From assembly GCA_005883615.1 (NCBI GenBank), contig VBEC01000029.1:1-59776 (forward strand): a stretch of DNA of 59,776 nt. Reading direction: 5' to 3'. The translations under genes and the position numbers were made by a program. Source of the DNA: Chloroflexota bacterium (GTDB taxonomy: Bacteria; Chloroflexota; Limnocylindria; Limnocylindrales; CSP1-4). Of this stretch, positions 42,809 to 51,431 are shown piece by piece. The stretch's first letter is position 1, and each line of letters begins with the position of its first letter. Below the pieces are notes generated by a model. It did no database searches. It was not told the DNA's origin and worked only from the letters and a program-made list of their open reading frames with translations.

Positions 42809-44080
42809 CTACTTGCCCTGAAGATCAAGGAAGAGCTCCTTGAGCGACTTGTCGAGATCGGGCGTCAGGAATTGGAAGTTGTGCTGCTTGGCGACGATGT
42901 CCGCCGGCGGGAACAGCAGATTGAGGTGATAACTGTCGAGCGGGGCCGACTTGTTGAGCGCCTTCAGGATGTCCTCGGCGCCGTTGACCGGGCAGACGTA
43001 GTACACGTAGTTCTCGATCTGCGCGGCGATCTTCGGGTCGTACACGAAGTTCATCATCAGCTCGGCCGTGTACTTATTCTTCGCGCCCTTGGGGATCATC
43101 ATGTTGTCGGTCCACACCATGACGCCCTCCTCGGGGAAAACGAACGTGTCGCCTTCCGTGCCCGATGAGGCAAGGTCACCCGACCAGACCATCGCCGCAT
43201 AGACCTTCTTCGCCGCAAAGTCCTGCAGATAGTCGTTACCGGTGAAACGCAGCCCCTTCTCGGTGAGCGGCTTGATGTCGTCGTGTACCGCCTGCAGATC
43301 GTCCGCGGTCGTCTGCGCCGGATCGGCGCTCTTTCCGAGCTTGAGGAGCCCGAGCCCGAAGGTGTCCCGCGACTCGGTCAGGAAGGTGATCTTGTTGGCC
43401 GGCAGGGCGTACAGGTCCTTAAGGCTCTTCGGCTCAGGCTTGTTGACCGCCTTGAGCGTCTTCGTGTTGAAGCCGATCCCGGTCATGCCCGACTGCCAGG
43501 GATAGTGGAAATCGTTCTTGGCGTCCCATGGCTGGTTTCGGAGGGCGTCACGCAGATTGGCGACGCAATTTGGGACGTTGCTCTGATCGATCTGCTCGAT
43601 CCAGCCCTTGCTGATGAGCTGGGCCGCCATCCAGTCGGTCATCACGATCAAGTCCCAGCCGGTCGGAAGGCCGGACACGAAGGGCGCCTGCAACGTCGCA
43701 AAGAACTCCTCGTTGTCGTTGATCTTCTCTACGTAGTCGACGTCGACGCTGTACTTTTTCTTGAACTGCTCGATCGTCGGCGAGGACCCGGGCGCGTACT
43801 TTTGTGCCTCAGCGGCCTTGCCGACGAGGTCGATGTAGGCCTCCCAGGTAGCCCACTCGAGCGGTCCCGTTGGAATTGGCTTGGGTGTGGGCGAGGGCGC
43901 GACGCTCGGCGAGGGGCTCACCGGCGGCGGGGTCGGCACGGCGATCGAGGCTGGCGCACTCGGTGATTGCGCGCCACCGGTGCAGGCGGCCAGGAACGCG
44001 CCGAAGCCGGCCAGCGCCGACCCCTGGAGAAACGCCCTTCGGCTGATCTCGCCTCGCACCCCGGTCTTCCGCTGGTCCAT
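42809..44080 (-). CDS. potD: Polyamine-type ABC substrate-binding protein, Tat lipoprotein
   Basis: 423 residues from ATG 44080, with AGGAGGA just upstream. The N-terminus has a twin-arginine-like ISRRAFLQGS followed by LAAC, giving a Tat-exported lipoprotein. After a long Pro/Ser linker (about 40-75) comes a PotD-type solute-binding fold (ATWEAYID, IGFNTKTLKAV, and a conserved MVWTDNMMIPKGA segment). It would bind putrescine, spermidine or a related amine outside the membrane. Confidence 0.88.
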   Translation of the reverse strand: MDQRKTGVRGEISRRAFLQGSALAGFGAFLAACTGGAQSPSAPASIAVPTPPPVSPSPSVAPSPTPKPIPTGPLEWATWEAYIDLVGKAAEAQKYAPGSSPTIEQFKKKYSVDVDYVEKINDNEEFFATLQAPFVSGLPTGWDLIVMTDWMAAQLISKGWIEQIDQSNVPNCVANLRDALRNQPWDAKNDFHYPWQSGMTGIGFNTKTLKAVNKPEPKSLKDLYALPANKITFLTESRDTFGLGLLKLGKSADPAQTTADDLQAVHDDIKPLTEKGLRFTGNDYLQDFAAKKVYAAMVWSGDLASSGTEGDTFVFPEEGVMVWTDNMMIPKGAKNKYTAELMMNFVYDPKIAAQIENYVYYVCPVNGAEDILKALNKSAPLDSYHLNLLFPPADIVAKQHNFQFLTPDLDKSLKELFLDLQGK

Positions 44081-44119
44081 GTCTCCTCCTGGGTCTGTCC
44101 CCGGCTGCAACGTGTCCTG

Positions 44120-45241
44120 TCAGTTATCGGCGTCGTGTGGCGTGGTGTCCTTGATGACGAACGTGTGCTCGGGTGTCCAGCTGAGTGCGACCTCTTCGCC
44201 GGGAGCCCACAGCTCCGCGCGCGTCGCGCGCTCCACGTTCTGTTCGTACACCGTGAGCTGGGAGCCTCCGCGCGACTCGACGATGTACTGCGTACTGACA
44301 CCGATGTAAGACGCGTCCTTGATCACGCCTCGCATCTGGTTCGTTTCCGGCGAGGCCGCCGAGTCGGGGTTGGCCAGCCTTATCTTCTCGGGCCGGATGC
44401 CAACTTCAACGTTGTGGTTGCCATTCACCAGGGCGGCCGGGACTCGCACCCGCGTGTTGTCGGCGAGCCTGATGACAGCGTAGGCACCGGCCGTGCCGTC
44501 GGCCGTTCCCGGCAGCAGGTTCGACACTCCCAAGAACCCCGCGACGAACCGAGTGGTGGGACGCTCGTATAGCGATTCGGGATCGCCCAGCTGCTCATAG
44601 CTGCCGCGATTCATGACGGCGATGCGATCGGACATCGTCATCGCCTCTTCCTGGTCGTGGGTCACGTAGATGAAGGTGATACCCACTTCCTGCTGAATCC
44701 GCTTCAGCTCGACCTGCATCTGCTTGCGAAGCTTGAGGTCAAGGGCGCCGAGCGGCTCGTCCAGGAGCAGGACCGCGGGACGATTGATCAGCGCACGCGC
44801 GAGGGCGACCCGCTGCGCCTGCCCGCCTGAGATCTGGTTGGGCTTGCGCTTGTCGAAGCCCGGCAGCTCGACGAGCTTCAGCATCTCGCCGACGCGCGAC
44901 TTGATCTCGCCGTCCTTGAGGCCGCCCCTCCGCTTGAGCCCGAATGCCACGTTCTCGTAGACCGTGAGGTGGGGGAACAGCGCGTAGTTCTGGAAGACGG
45001 TATTGACGTTGCGTTTGTAGGGCGGAAGCCACGTCACGTCCTGGCCCTGAAGCTCGATCAGGCCCGACGTCGGCTCCTCGAAGCCGCCAATCATGCGCAG
45101 GGTGGTCGTCTTGCCGCAGCCCGACGGTCCGAGCAAGGAAAAGAATTCCCCGTCCTGGACCTCGAGGTTTACGTGGTCGACCGCGAGCGTCTCCCCGAAA
45201 CGTTTCACGACGTCGACCAGCCGGACATCGACACCGGGCAC
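44120..45241 (-). CDS. potA: Spermidine/putrescine-type ABC ATPase
   Basis: 373 residues from GTG 45241 (GAGGAG nine bases upstream). Walker A GPSGCGKTT, Q-loop NYALFP, signature ISGGQAQR, Walker B LLLDEPLGALD, H-loop YVTHD, and a C-terminal TOBE domain from about 275. It is the first gene of the operon potA-potD-potB-potC-aminotransferase-small protein, with a TTGACA-type promoter about 120 bases upstream. Confidence 0.92.
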   Translation of the reverse strand: MPGVDVRLVDVVKRFGETLAVDHVNLEVQDGEFFSLLGPSGCGKTTTLRMIGGFEEPTSGLIELQGQDVTWLPPYKRNVNTVFQNYALFPHLTVYENVAFGLKRRGGLKDGEIKSRVGEMLKLVELPGFDKRKPNQISGGQAQRVALARALINRPAVLLLDEPLGALDLKLRKQMQVELKRIQQEVGITFIYVTHDQEEAMTMSDRIAVMNRGSYEQLGDPESLYERPTTRFVAGFLGVSNLLPGTADGTAGAYAVIRLADNTRVRVPAALVNGNHNVEVGIRPEKIRLANPDSAASPETNQMRGVIKDASYIGVSTQYIVESRGGSQLTVYEQNVERATRAELWAPGEEVALSWTPEHTFVIKDTTPHDADN

Positions 45242-45627
45242 GGGCGGCTACTCCTCGTGACTGGGGACCCGGTGGGGACTGCGCGCCCCTGGTCAACCCT
45301 TCCCCGGAATCTACTGCATGACCGTTCCCAGAGCCACGCACGGGTTCCCGATAGGGCCGGGCGAGAATAGGGTTTGGCGAAAGGGGTGTCAATTCGCCGG
45401 ACCGTGTGCGCGGATCGCATTCCCCTGGTCGATTCGATGCGAATCCCGAGGGCGAAAGGCTGCACGCAGGCGTCCGTTGACCGCAGCGTTGGCTGGGCCC
45501 GGGCGCCCAGCCAAAAAGGCGAAGACGGCGGCTCCAAACGGACGGGGGTAGGATATCGACACACCGACCGTCAGAAGCCTGCGATCACCCAGAAGCCCTC
45601 GATCCGAGTGAGGCCACCGTCCCGACC
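45242..45627. other. Divergent intergenic region potA / mrp
   Basis: About 386 bases. It contains the potA promoter (45364-45392) and a long potA leader. A GGCTGGGC / GCCCAGCC inverted repeat near 45490-45512 has A rather than T after it on the plus strand, so it is not a terminator. For mrp I see only a weak TAGGAT at about 45549-45554. Confidence 0.45.
45364..45392 (-). promoter_or_regulatory. Promoter TTGACA-17-TATTCT of the pot operon
   Basis: Minus strand -35 TTGACA (45392-45387), 17-base spacer, -10 TATTCT (45369-45364). It is the best sigma-70-like promoter in the window. Transcription would start near 45357, giving a leader of about 115 bases. Confidence 0.8.
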
Positions 45628-46707
45628 ATGACTGCCCTGACCGAACGCGCCGTGCTCGAAGCCCTGAGCCAGGTGCAAGAGCCCGAGCTCAGCGGCGACC
45701 TGGTCTCCCGAAACATGATCAAGGACCTCGCGATCGACGGCGCGCGGGTGGCCTTCACGATCGAGCTGACCACCCCGGCTTGCCCGCTCAAGGACGAGAT
45801 CGAGGCGAACGTCGGGCGTGTGCTGAAGCCGCTCGGTGCCGAGACGATCGATGTGAGCTGGGGAGCCGTCGTCCGACGGTCCAGTCCCAATATCCCGCAG
45901 CAGCAGGTTCTGCCGGGGGTCAAGAACGTCATCGCCATCGCATCGGGCAAGGGAGGCGTGGGCAAGTCGACGGTGAGCGTGAACCTCGCGGTCGCGCTCG
46001 CGCAGGCGGGGGCATCGGTGGGCCTGCTCGACGCTGACATCACCGGGCCGAACATCCCCCAGATGATCGGCGCAGAGGGCCAGCCGAAGGCGACCCCGGC
46101 CGGCAAGATCGAGCCGCTGGAGCGCTACGGCGTGAAGGTCATCTCGATCCAGTTCTTCGTGCCGGAGGGCCAGCCGGTCGTGTGGCGCGGACCGCTGGTG
46201 GGAGGAGCGATCCAGCAGTTCCTGCGGGATGTCGACTGGGGCGAGCTCGATTACCTGGTCATCGATCAGCCACCGGGCACGTCTGACGCGCAGCTGACCC
46301 TGGCCCAGGCCGTGCCTATCAGCGGAACCGTCCTGGTAACCACTCCCCAGGATGTCGCCCTGGCCGACGTTTCCAAGTCACTTGCCATGTGCCGCCGGAT
46401 GAACGTGCCCGTACTCGGCATCGTCGAGAACATGAGCGCCTTCGTGTGCCCCCATTGCGGCGAGGCGACGGAAATCTTCGGGCGCGGCGGCGGCGAGCGC
46501 TTTGCAGCCCGCGAGGGCATCGAATTCCTCGGCGCGATTCCGCTCGATGTCACCGTTCGGCAGGGTGGCGACGTCGGTGTCCCCGCGGTGGCCCAGCGGG
46601 AACCCGGCCCGGCAGCCCAGGCGCTATCGGTCCTCGCGCGCACGGTGGCCGCTCGCGTCAGCGTGAGGGCCGCCAATCAGCAGCAGCCGGTGCTGTCCAT
46701 CTCCTGA
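45628..46707 (+). CDS. mrp: Mrp/ApbC-type iron-sulfur carrier P-loop ATPase
   Basis: 359 residues. An N-terminal MIP18/DUF59 domain (about 1-85) precedes a deviant-Walker ParA-like ATPase with GKGGVGKST (about 110-118), VIDQPPGTSDAQL, and a CPHC pair (about 275-278) that binds the cluster. Mrp proteins carry and deliver iron-sulfur clusters to client proteins. The ATG lies 386 bases after the divergent potA start. Confidence 0.92.
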   Translation: MTALTERAVLEALSQVQEPELSGDLVSRNMIKDLAIDGARVAFTIELTTPACPLKDEIEANVGRVLKPLGAETIDVSWGAVVRRSSPNIPQQQVLPGVKNVIAIASGKGGVGKSTVSVNLAVALAQAGASVGLLDADITGPNIPQMIGAEGQPKATPAGKIEPLERYGVKVISIQFFVPEGQPVVWRGPLVGGAIQQFLRDVDWGELDYLVIDQPPGTSDAQLTLAQAVPISGTVLVTTPQDVALADVSKSLAMCRRMNVPVLGIVENMSAFVCPHCGEATEIFGRGGGERFAAREGIEFLGAIPLDVTVRQGGDVGVPAVAQREPGPAAQALSVLARTVAARVSVRAANQQQPVLSIS

Positions 46708-46771
46708 GGTGATCTTGTGCCGCGGGGTCTGGCCGGCCTCACGCGCTGGAATTGCTCCTCGGGGCACTCGG

Positions 46772-47251
46772 TCAACCGCCGGTGATGACCCCCTCCCGGC
46801 CGGCCCGGTGCAGCTGCATTCGGGTCTCCTGAAGATGGCCTGCGGCGATGCCGAACAGGCGGCGGATGAGCACGCGGGAGTTGCTGCTGCCTCCGGTCAT
46901 CAGGTCGAGCAGCCGCTCCGCGGGGAACGCGACGACCTCGACCTCGCCGGACGCCCTTGCGGTCGTCAGCGCACGGGCATCGTCGCGCAGCGACGACCAG
47001 CCGAGGAGCTCCCGGGGTCCGATGGTCTGGACGATCGTCGACCGCTCGTTCATGGTGGAGCGGAGCACGACCTGGCCGCGCACGATGGACATGACCTTCG
47101 AGGTCGGCGCGTCCTGCTTGAAAAGCGTGTCCCCATCCTGGAATACCTCCCGCGAGGAAGCCGCCGCGAGGATCTCGAGCTCAGCGTCCGGGATCCCTTC
47201 GAATAACGGCAGGGCGGCCAGGTCCGCGGGCGTAAGGGGATCCGAGGTCAT
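46772..47251 (-). CDS. Cyclic nucleotide-binding domain protein
   Basis: 159 residues, a single CNMP-binding beta-barrel (LPLFEGIPD, FKQDAPTSKVMSIVRG, GPRELLGW) without a DNA-binding helix-turn-helix or enzymatic domain. Ligand-binding Arg-Thr/Ser positions are not clearly kept, so cAMP/cGMP binding is doubtful. The ATG overlaps the cinA stop (ATGA), showing coupling. Confidence 0.8.
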   Translation of the reverse strand: MTSDPLTPADLAALPLFEGIPDAELEILAAASSREVFQDGDTLFKQDAPTSKVMSIVRGQVVLRSTMNERSTIVQTIGPRELLGWSSLRDDARALTTARASGEVEVVAFPAERLLDLMTGGSSNSRVLIRRLFGIAAGHLQETRMQLHRAGREGVITGG

Positions 47252-48495
47252 CGCACTGTCTCCGGTTGGACGGCGGTCAGTGCGTGATCGGTGGGCATTG
47301 AAGGCTGGGATGAAGCGAGCTGTCTGAGCAGGATCGAAGCCGCCGTGAGCGCCGCGCGGCTCCTGCCCTGGGCGCCGCGCTGGAATACCAGTCGCCGCTC
47401 CCGATGTGAGCCCGATGGCGCCACGACTGCTACCGAGACTTGCGTATCGCCACCATGGGGTCGCGCGGCGACGGACAGACCGACATCCGCACCTGAAGCA
47501 CGGCGCACTCCGCCGGCTACTGCTTCAAGGTCGTCGCGCTCTCCATCGGGGATCGCCGAGCCATCGCCGGTGGCGTTGAGCTCGGACCGCACGAGACTGG
47601 GAAGCTCACCAAGCAGTGCCGTCAGCGCGCCGCCCGTTCCGGTCTCCGAGATGGCCAACGTCCAGCCACGATCGGCAAGGCGCCGACCGATCGCGGCCGG
47701 CCACGTCTCGTCGTCGCGGCCCCAGACGTACTCGTCGAGCGCGTCGAGGACTCGGCGCTCCGTATCATCGGCGATGGTTCTCGCTGGCCGACCTGCGTCG
47801 GCCACCGCAGAGATCCGTACGTCGACGGAATCGGTCCGCGCGTACGTGGCAACAACCGGGTTGGAGGCCCGCAGCAACTCCTCGCCGAGAAGGTCCGCGG
47901 CCTGGGACTCGCCGATCCCCCAGAGCCTGAGCGTGCGGGTGGCCCGTTCCACGCCCAAGCCGCGCTCCCGCAGCCGTGGCATGACGCCGTCCGCCCACAT
48001 CGGCCGCATCTCCCGGGGCGGCCCGGGCAGGGCCACGATCAGCCCGCCGTCGGACCGCTCCAGCCACCAGCCGGGGGCGGTGCCGTTCACGTTGGGGATG
48101 GCCGACGCGGATGGAATGAGCCATGCCTGCTTGAGGTTGATCTCGGGAAATGGCATGCCGCGGCGGAACCACATCTCGCGCAGCCAGGCCTCGAGCCGGT
48201 CGTCGACGGCTGGCGTCTCTCCGACCAGCCCGGCGATCGCCTCGCGCGTGAGGTCGTCCGGGGTGGGGCCGAGTCCCCCGGTCGACACGACGAGGTCGGC
48301 ACGGGTTGCCGCCCGCCCGAAGGCGTCGGTCACCTGCGCCAGGTCGTCCGGGATGGCCGTCAGCCGGAGCACCTGAACGCCTTCGTCGGTCAAGGCGCGA
48401 GCGAGCTCCCCTCCGTTGGTGTCGCGGGTCTCGCCCACCGTCAGCTCGGAACCGACCGACAGGATTTCGGCGGTGGTGACGGTTCGAGGAGACAT
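47248..48495 (-). CDS. cinA: CinA-like protein with degenerate C-terminal domain
   Basis: 415 residues from ATG 48495. The N-terminal MoCF/COG1058 domain is intact (EILSVGSELTVGETRDTNG, VSTGGLGPTPDD, LPGPPREM). The C-terminal PncC (NMN amidohydrolase) domain is recognisable by position only: ISETGTGG replaces AES-C-TGG, and the usual VTGIAGPGGG region is absent. NMN deamidase activity is therefore unlikely, while the N-terminal ADP-ribose-type pyrophosphatase activity may remain. The start is supported by a TACGCT box six bases upstream on the minus strand. Confidence 0.85.
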   Translation of the reverse strand: MSPRTVTTAEILSVGSELTVGETRDTNGGELARALTDEGVQVLRLTAIPDDLAQVTDAFGRAATRADLVVSTGGLGPTPDDLTREAIAGLVGETPAVDDRLEAWLREMWFRRGMPFPEINLKQAWLIPSASAIPNVNGTAPGWWLERSDGGLIVALPGPPREMRPMWADGVMPRLRERGLGVERATRTLRLWGIGESQAADLLGEELLRASNPVVATYARTDSVDVRISAVADAGRPARTIADDTERRVLDALDEYVWGRDDETWPAAIGRRLADRGWTLAISETGTGGALTALLGELPSLVRSELNATGDGSAIPDGERDDLEAVAGGVRRASGADVGLSVAARPHGGDTQVSVAVVAPSGSHRERRLVFQRGAQGRSRAALTAASILLRQLASSQPSMPTDHALTAVQPETVR

Positions 48496-48501
48496 GAGGG
48501 C

Positions 48502-48507
48502 AGCGTA
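48502..48507 (-). promoter_or_regulatory. -10-like box TACGCT, leaderless start of cinA
   Basis: On the minus strand TACGCT is followed by exactly six bases (GCCCTC) and the ATG at 48495. Confidence 0.5.
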
Positions 48508-48728
48508 CCGCAGCTCCAGCGCCACCAGCGTGGTCGCGTTTGTCAGTGCACTTCGAAGCCGCCTCCGGAGCGGTTCTCGGAGCTTGCGCTCCTCGGTACC
48601 ATCGGCCGGAGTGCCATACGACCTTCGCGCCGGTGTGCCGGCTGTGCGGCGCGATCGACGCTTTCGATAGATAGGCTGACGCCGGCGTCCTCACGGGACG
48701 CCGAACGGAACGCTCGCGAGACAGGTAC

Positions 48729-49379
48729 ATGGCGGACATCGAACAGAGCGGTTTCTCGGAGTTCGATCGATTGTTGGCGATAGCCCGTCGAACGCGCGAG
48801 CTGCTCGACGCCTTCCTGGACGACGGGCACCTGCCGACCGGTGGCGCCGACTTCCTGGCCGACGCGACGCTGCCCCACCTCGAAGGGATCCAGGACGGCT
48901 TCCGACTATGGCTTCGAGCGGATGCTGCCGGCCTGGCCGAGCTTCAGCACCTCGTGCTGCAGGCAGGTCTCGCCCGAGCCGAGCCCGCTACCGGTCCGGA
49001 GCGCGACGCAGCCGTCGCCGAGGCGGAGGCCGAAGCGAGGCAGCAGCAGAGCCAGGCGGGCCGCGAGGCCCCGTTGCTGAGTGAGCCGGCGCCATGGCAT
49101 CTCTTCGCGCTCAACCACGCTCGCCTGGTTCTGGCGACGCTGCCCCGCATTCCCGATGAGGCCGTCCGATTCCCGGCCGGCCGACGAACCTACGCCGACA
49201 TTGCCGCTCCCCGCGGACCGGCCGAGCTGGCCGAACGAATCGAGGAGCTCGAACGGCAGCTGTGGCGCACGGCTGTCGGCCAGCGCACCGCGGCGAGGGA
49301 TCCGGCCTTCCGCCGAACCTACGGATTCTTCGACGCTGCCGAATTGCTGGGAGCACGCACCTTCCGCCTGGCCGGCTGA
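48729..49379 (+). CDS. Soluble protein of unknown function
   Basis: 216 residues, helical, charged, without membrane segments or recognised motifs. An Arg/Ala/Glu-rich helix (about 88-117) is followed by HLFALNHARLVLATLP and a C-terminal FFDAAELLGARTF. It begins the operon-like set that includes the holin-like membrane protein 166 bases downstream. The start ATG 48729 has only a weak ACAGG. Function unknown. Confidence 0.65.
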   Translation: MADIEQSGFSEFDRLLAIARRTRELLDAFLDDGHLPTGGADFLADATLPHLEGIQDGFRLWLRADAAGLAELQHLVLQAGLARAEPATGPERDAAVAEAEAEARQQQSQAGREAPLLSEPAPWHLFALNHARLVLATLPRIPDEAVRFPAGRRTYADIAAPRGPAELAERIEELERQLWRTAVGQRTAARDPAFRRTYGFFDAAELLGARTFRLAG

Positions 49380-49501
49380 ATCCCAGGGGGGCGACGACAT
49401 CGTCCCCGGCATTCGAGGCTCCCGCCCGCGCCGGCGGCGTTTGCGACACGGCCGCAATCCCGCGACGGCCGACGCTCCGCGGGGGCGGCCGGCTGCGCTG
49501 G

Positions 49502-49507
49502 TATCAT
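49502..49507 (+). promoter_or_regulatory. -10-like box TATCAT before the holin-like gene
   Basis: TATCAT is preceded by TGG and lies about 38 bases before the proposed CTG start. The -35 is not clear. It would give a short leader containing the GGAGG at 49534-49538. Confidence 0.4.
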
Positions 49508-49545
49508 CGGCCGGCCCTCGTCCCTTCCTGCCCGGAGGCCGACCC

Positions 49546-50391
49546 CTGGACGAACAGCCTCACGTCGACGCGTCCGACTCACCCCCCCAAACGGACGGTG
49601 CGCCCGGTATCCGTGAGCAGCTGGGAGCGACCCGCGGTGCCGCAGTTCGCCTTGCCAAAGCGCACATCGACCTCGCACGAGCCGAGTTCGGGGCGATCCT
49701 CGGAGAGGTTCGGCGTCTGGCCTTGCTGGGCAGCATGGCATTCTCCCTGCTCCTGTTCGCGGGCATGCTCGTGCCGATCGGACTGACGCTGTTCCTCGGC
49801 GAGTGGGTCTTCGGCTCCATGGGCTGGGGCATCCTCCACGGGACAGAGGTGTCCGTCGCTGGTGCGCTCGTCCTGGTCGTCGTCGCGCTGGGTATCGACG
49901 CCGGGGTTGTCGTCGGGTCGCTGGTCGTGGGGACGGTCGTCGGCGTGCTCGTCGCCGTCGTGCTCGCTTTGAACCTCACCAATCGAGGCTGGACGTGGGT
50001 CGGCGACCAGGTCGCCGGGAACGTCGCCGCGGAGAACCGACCGCTGGTCGTCGGCGTCGTCGTGCTCGCGGTGGTCTTCGGGGCGCTGGGACTGCTGTTG
50101 GGCCTGGCGTCGCGCAGCGTTGCCAATGTGATCCGCGGGCTCGTGATCGGAGTCCTGCTGGGGGCGGGCGTCGGAGCCGTGACGGCCATCGCGCTCAGCG
50201 TCCAGGTTGCTGCGGCGATCGGACTGAGCGTCGGGCTCCTGGCCTGGACGGTTGCCGTCGCCTTTGGAGCCTTCCGCAGCGGCATCGACACCGAGGCGCT
50301 CAAGGCGAGGTTCATGCCGAGCGCGACGATCGATACGACCAAGGAGAGCATCGAGTGGATACGGGAACGCGCTCCGATGGGCCGGCGATGA
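49546..50391 (+). CDS. Holin-superfamily-like membrane protein (probable CTG start)
   Basis: About 281 residues. An N-terminal soluble segment contains a helix with AKAHIDLARAEF, the usual opening of phage_holin_3_6-type proteins of actinobacteria and relatives; about six membrane helices and a basic tail follow. No phage genes are nearby, and such chromosomal proteins are envelope proteins. No ATG, GTG or TTG opens this frame before the conserved helix; CTG 49546 has GGAGG seven bases upstream. The stop overlaps the next ATG. Confidence 0.68.
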   Translation: MDEQPHVDASDSPPQTDGAPGIREQLGATRGAAVRLAKAHIDLARAEFGAILGEVRRLALLGSMAFSLLLFAGMLVPIGLTLFLGEWVFGSMGWGILHGTEVSVAGALVLVVVALGIDAGVVVGSLVVGTVVGVLVAVVLALNLTNRGWTWVGDQVAGNVAAENRPLVVGVVVLAVVFGALGLLLGLASRSVANVIRGLVIGVLLGAGVGAVTAIALSVQVAAAIGLSVGLLAWTVAVAFGAFRSGIDTEALKARFMPSATIDTTKESIEWIRERAPMGRR

Positions 50392-50987
50392 CCGAAGACC
50401 GAGCTGAGGTTGAGGCGGCCCGAGCCGAGGTGCTCGCAGCCCGCGCGGCGGTGGTCGATGAGACGGCTCGCCTTGGCGCGGCGGCTCGCTCGGCGGTCGA
50501 TATCCCGGCGAAGGTCAGGCAGGCTCCCGCCAAGACGGCGGGCATCGCGGCAGGCGCTGTCTTCCTCGCTGCCGGTGGCCCGCAGCGCCTCTTCCGGCGA
50601 GTTCGACGGGCGATCTGGGGACCGGAGGCGGACCTGCCCAAGTCGTTGCTGCCGGAGGAGGTCGACAAGACGCTGCGCAAGCTCGGCAGCGACGGCGAGA
50701 AGGTCCGCGGCGTGCTGGAGCGGGAGTTCGCCGAGTACCTCGAGGAGAAGTCCGAGGCGCGCAAGCAGCGAGATCTCGGGGCGATCGCGGCGATTGTGGC
50801 GGCCAACGTCCTGAAGCCGGCCTCCGCCCAGGCGGGCAAGCGCCTCGCGCAATCGCTCTTCTCGCCGGACCAGAAGGGATTCGAGGAGGCGCTACGCCGC
50901 TTCCGAGGTGGCACGGCTGAACCGGGCGGAGCTCCGGCATCGGCGTCGCAGGACGCGGCGGCCGGTCCGACGACAGAAAAGCACTAG
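50388..50987 (+). CDS. DUF3618-like protein
   Basis: 199 residues. The N-terminal 45 residues form a charged Ala/Arg/Glu helix (RAEVEAARAEVLAARAAV) like DUF3618 domains, followed by a weakly hydrophobic helix (TAGIAAGAVFLAAGG) and a second charged helical region with LRKLGSDGEKVR. DUF3618-type proteins often neighbour holin-like proteins in actinobacterial and chloroflexal envelopes. It overlaps the holin-like gene stop by four bases, so the pair is coupled. Confidence 0.7.
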   Translation: MTEDRAEVEAARAEVLAARAAVVDETARLGAAARSAVDIPAKVRQAPAKTAGIAAGAVFLAAGGPQRLFRRVRRAIWGPEADLPKSLLPEEVDKTLRKLGSDGEKVRGVLEREFAEYLEEKSEARKQRDLGAIAAIVAANVLKPASAQAGKRLAQSLFSPDQKGFEEALRRFRGGTAEPGGAPASASQDAAAGPTTEKH

Positions 50988-51022
50988 GATCGCCGCCCTC
51001 ACAGCTGACCGTCCGGAGATCT

Positions 51023-51271
51023 GTGGCTCTCGCCGGAGGACAGCTCGGCGAGGAGCGATTTTCGGCACTCGGTTGGGCGCTGGTTGGCGTCTGCGGGCTC
51101 GAGGTGGTTGCCGGAATCTGGCTGTGGCAGGGGCGCCGGCGGGGTGCGCGACTGGGCCTGCCGGTGACACCGTTCGCACTGGCGGGCAGCGGCTTTGCGC
51201 TTCCGTTCCTGCTCCTGCCGGCGCCGATTCGGGCGGCGCTCGTCGTGGCCCGCGGGCGGAGCCTCCGATAG
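51023..51271 (+). CDS. Small two-helix membrane protein
   Basis: 82 residues from GTG 51023 (CGGAG 4-5 bases upstream), with two membrane helices (about 14-34 and 50-67) and a basic loop between them (RRRGAR). It follows the DUF3618-like gene by 35 bases and may be the last gene of that envelope operon. No family recognised. Confidence 0.55.
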   Translation: MALAGGQLGEERFSALGWALVGVCGLEVVAGIWLWQGRRRGARLGLPVTPFALAGSGFALPFLLLPAPIRAALVVARGRSLR

Positions 51272-51342
51272 GGCGCCCTTCCGGTCGGTTCGCTGCCTGC
51301 TCCCGGGTTCGTTCGGTCAGGTCCCTCTGCGAGAATAGAGAA

Positions 51343-51431
51343 GGGCGAGTGGCGGAATGGCAGACGCGCCGGCCTTAGGAGCCGGTGCCGCGTTGAGCGG
51401 CGTGTCAGTTCGAGTCTGACCTCGCCTACCA
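51343..51431 (+). tRNA. tRNA-Leu (anticodon TAG)
   Basis: Complete class II tRNA. The acceptor stem GGGCGAG pairs with CTCGCCT (first pair G-U), then the D-arm (GGCGGAATGG), an anticodon stem CCGGC/GCCGG around loop CTTAGGA (anticodon TAG), a long leucine-type variable arm closed by GCCGC and GCGGC, the T-arm GTCAG-TTCGAGT-CTGAC, and an encoded discriminator A plus CCA. It reads CUN codons such as CUA. Confidence 0.96.

Noticed and set aside
45490-45516. GGCTGGGC/GCCCAGCC hairpin in the potA-mrp gap as a terminator
   Set aside because: The adjoining homopolymer is A on the plus strand and the T-run precedes the stem on the minus strand, so it suits neither direction.
49546-50391. Prophage remnant suggested by the holin-like protein
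   Set aside because: No phage structural, lysis or integrase genes nearby; such holin-superfamily proteins are common chromosomal envelope proteins.
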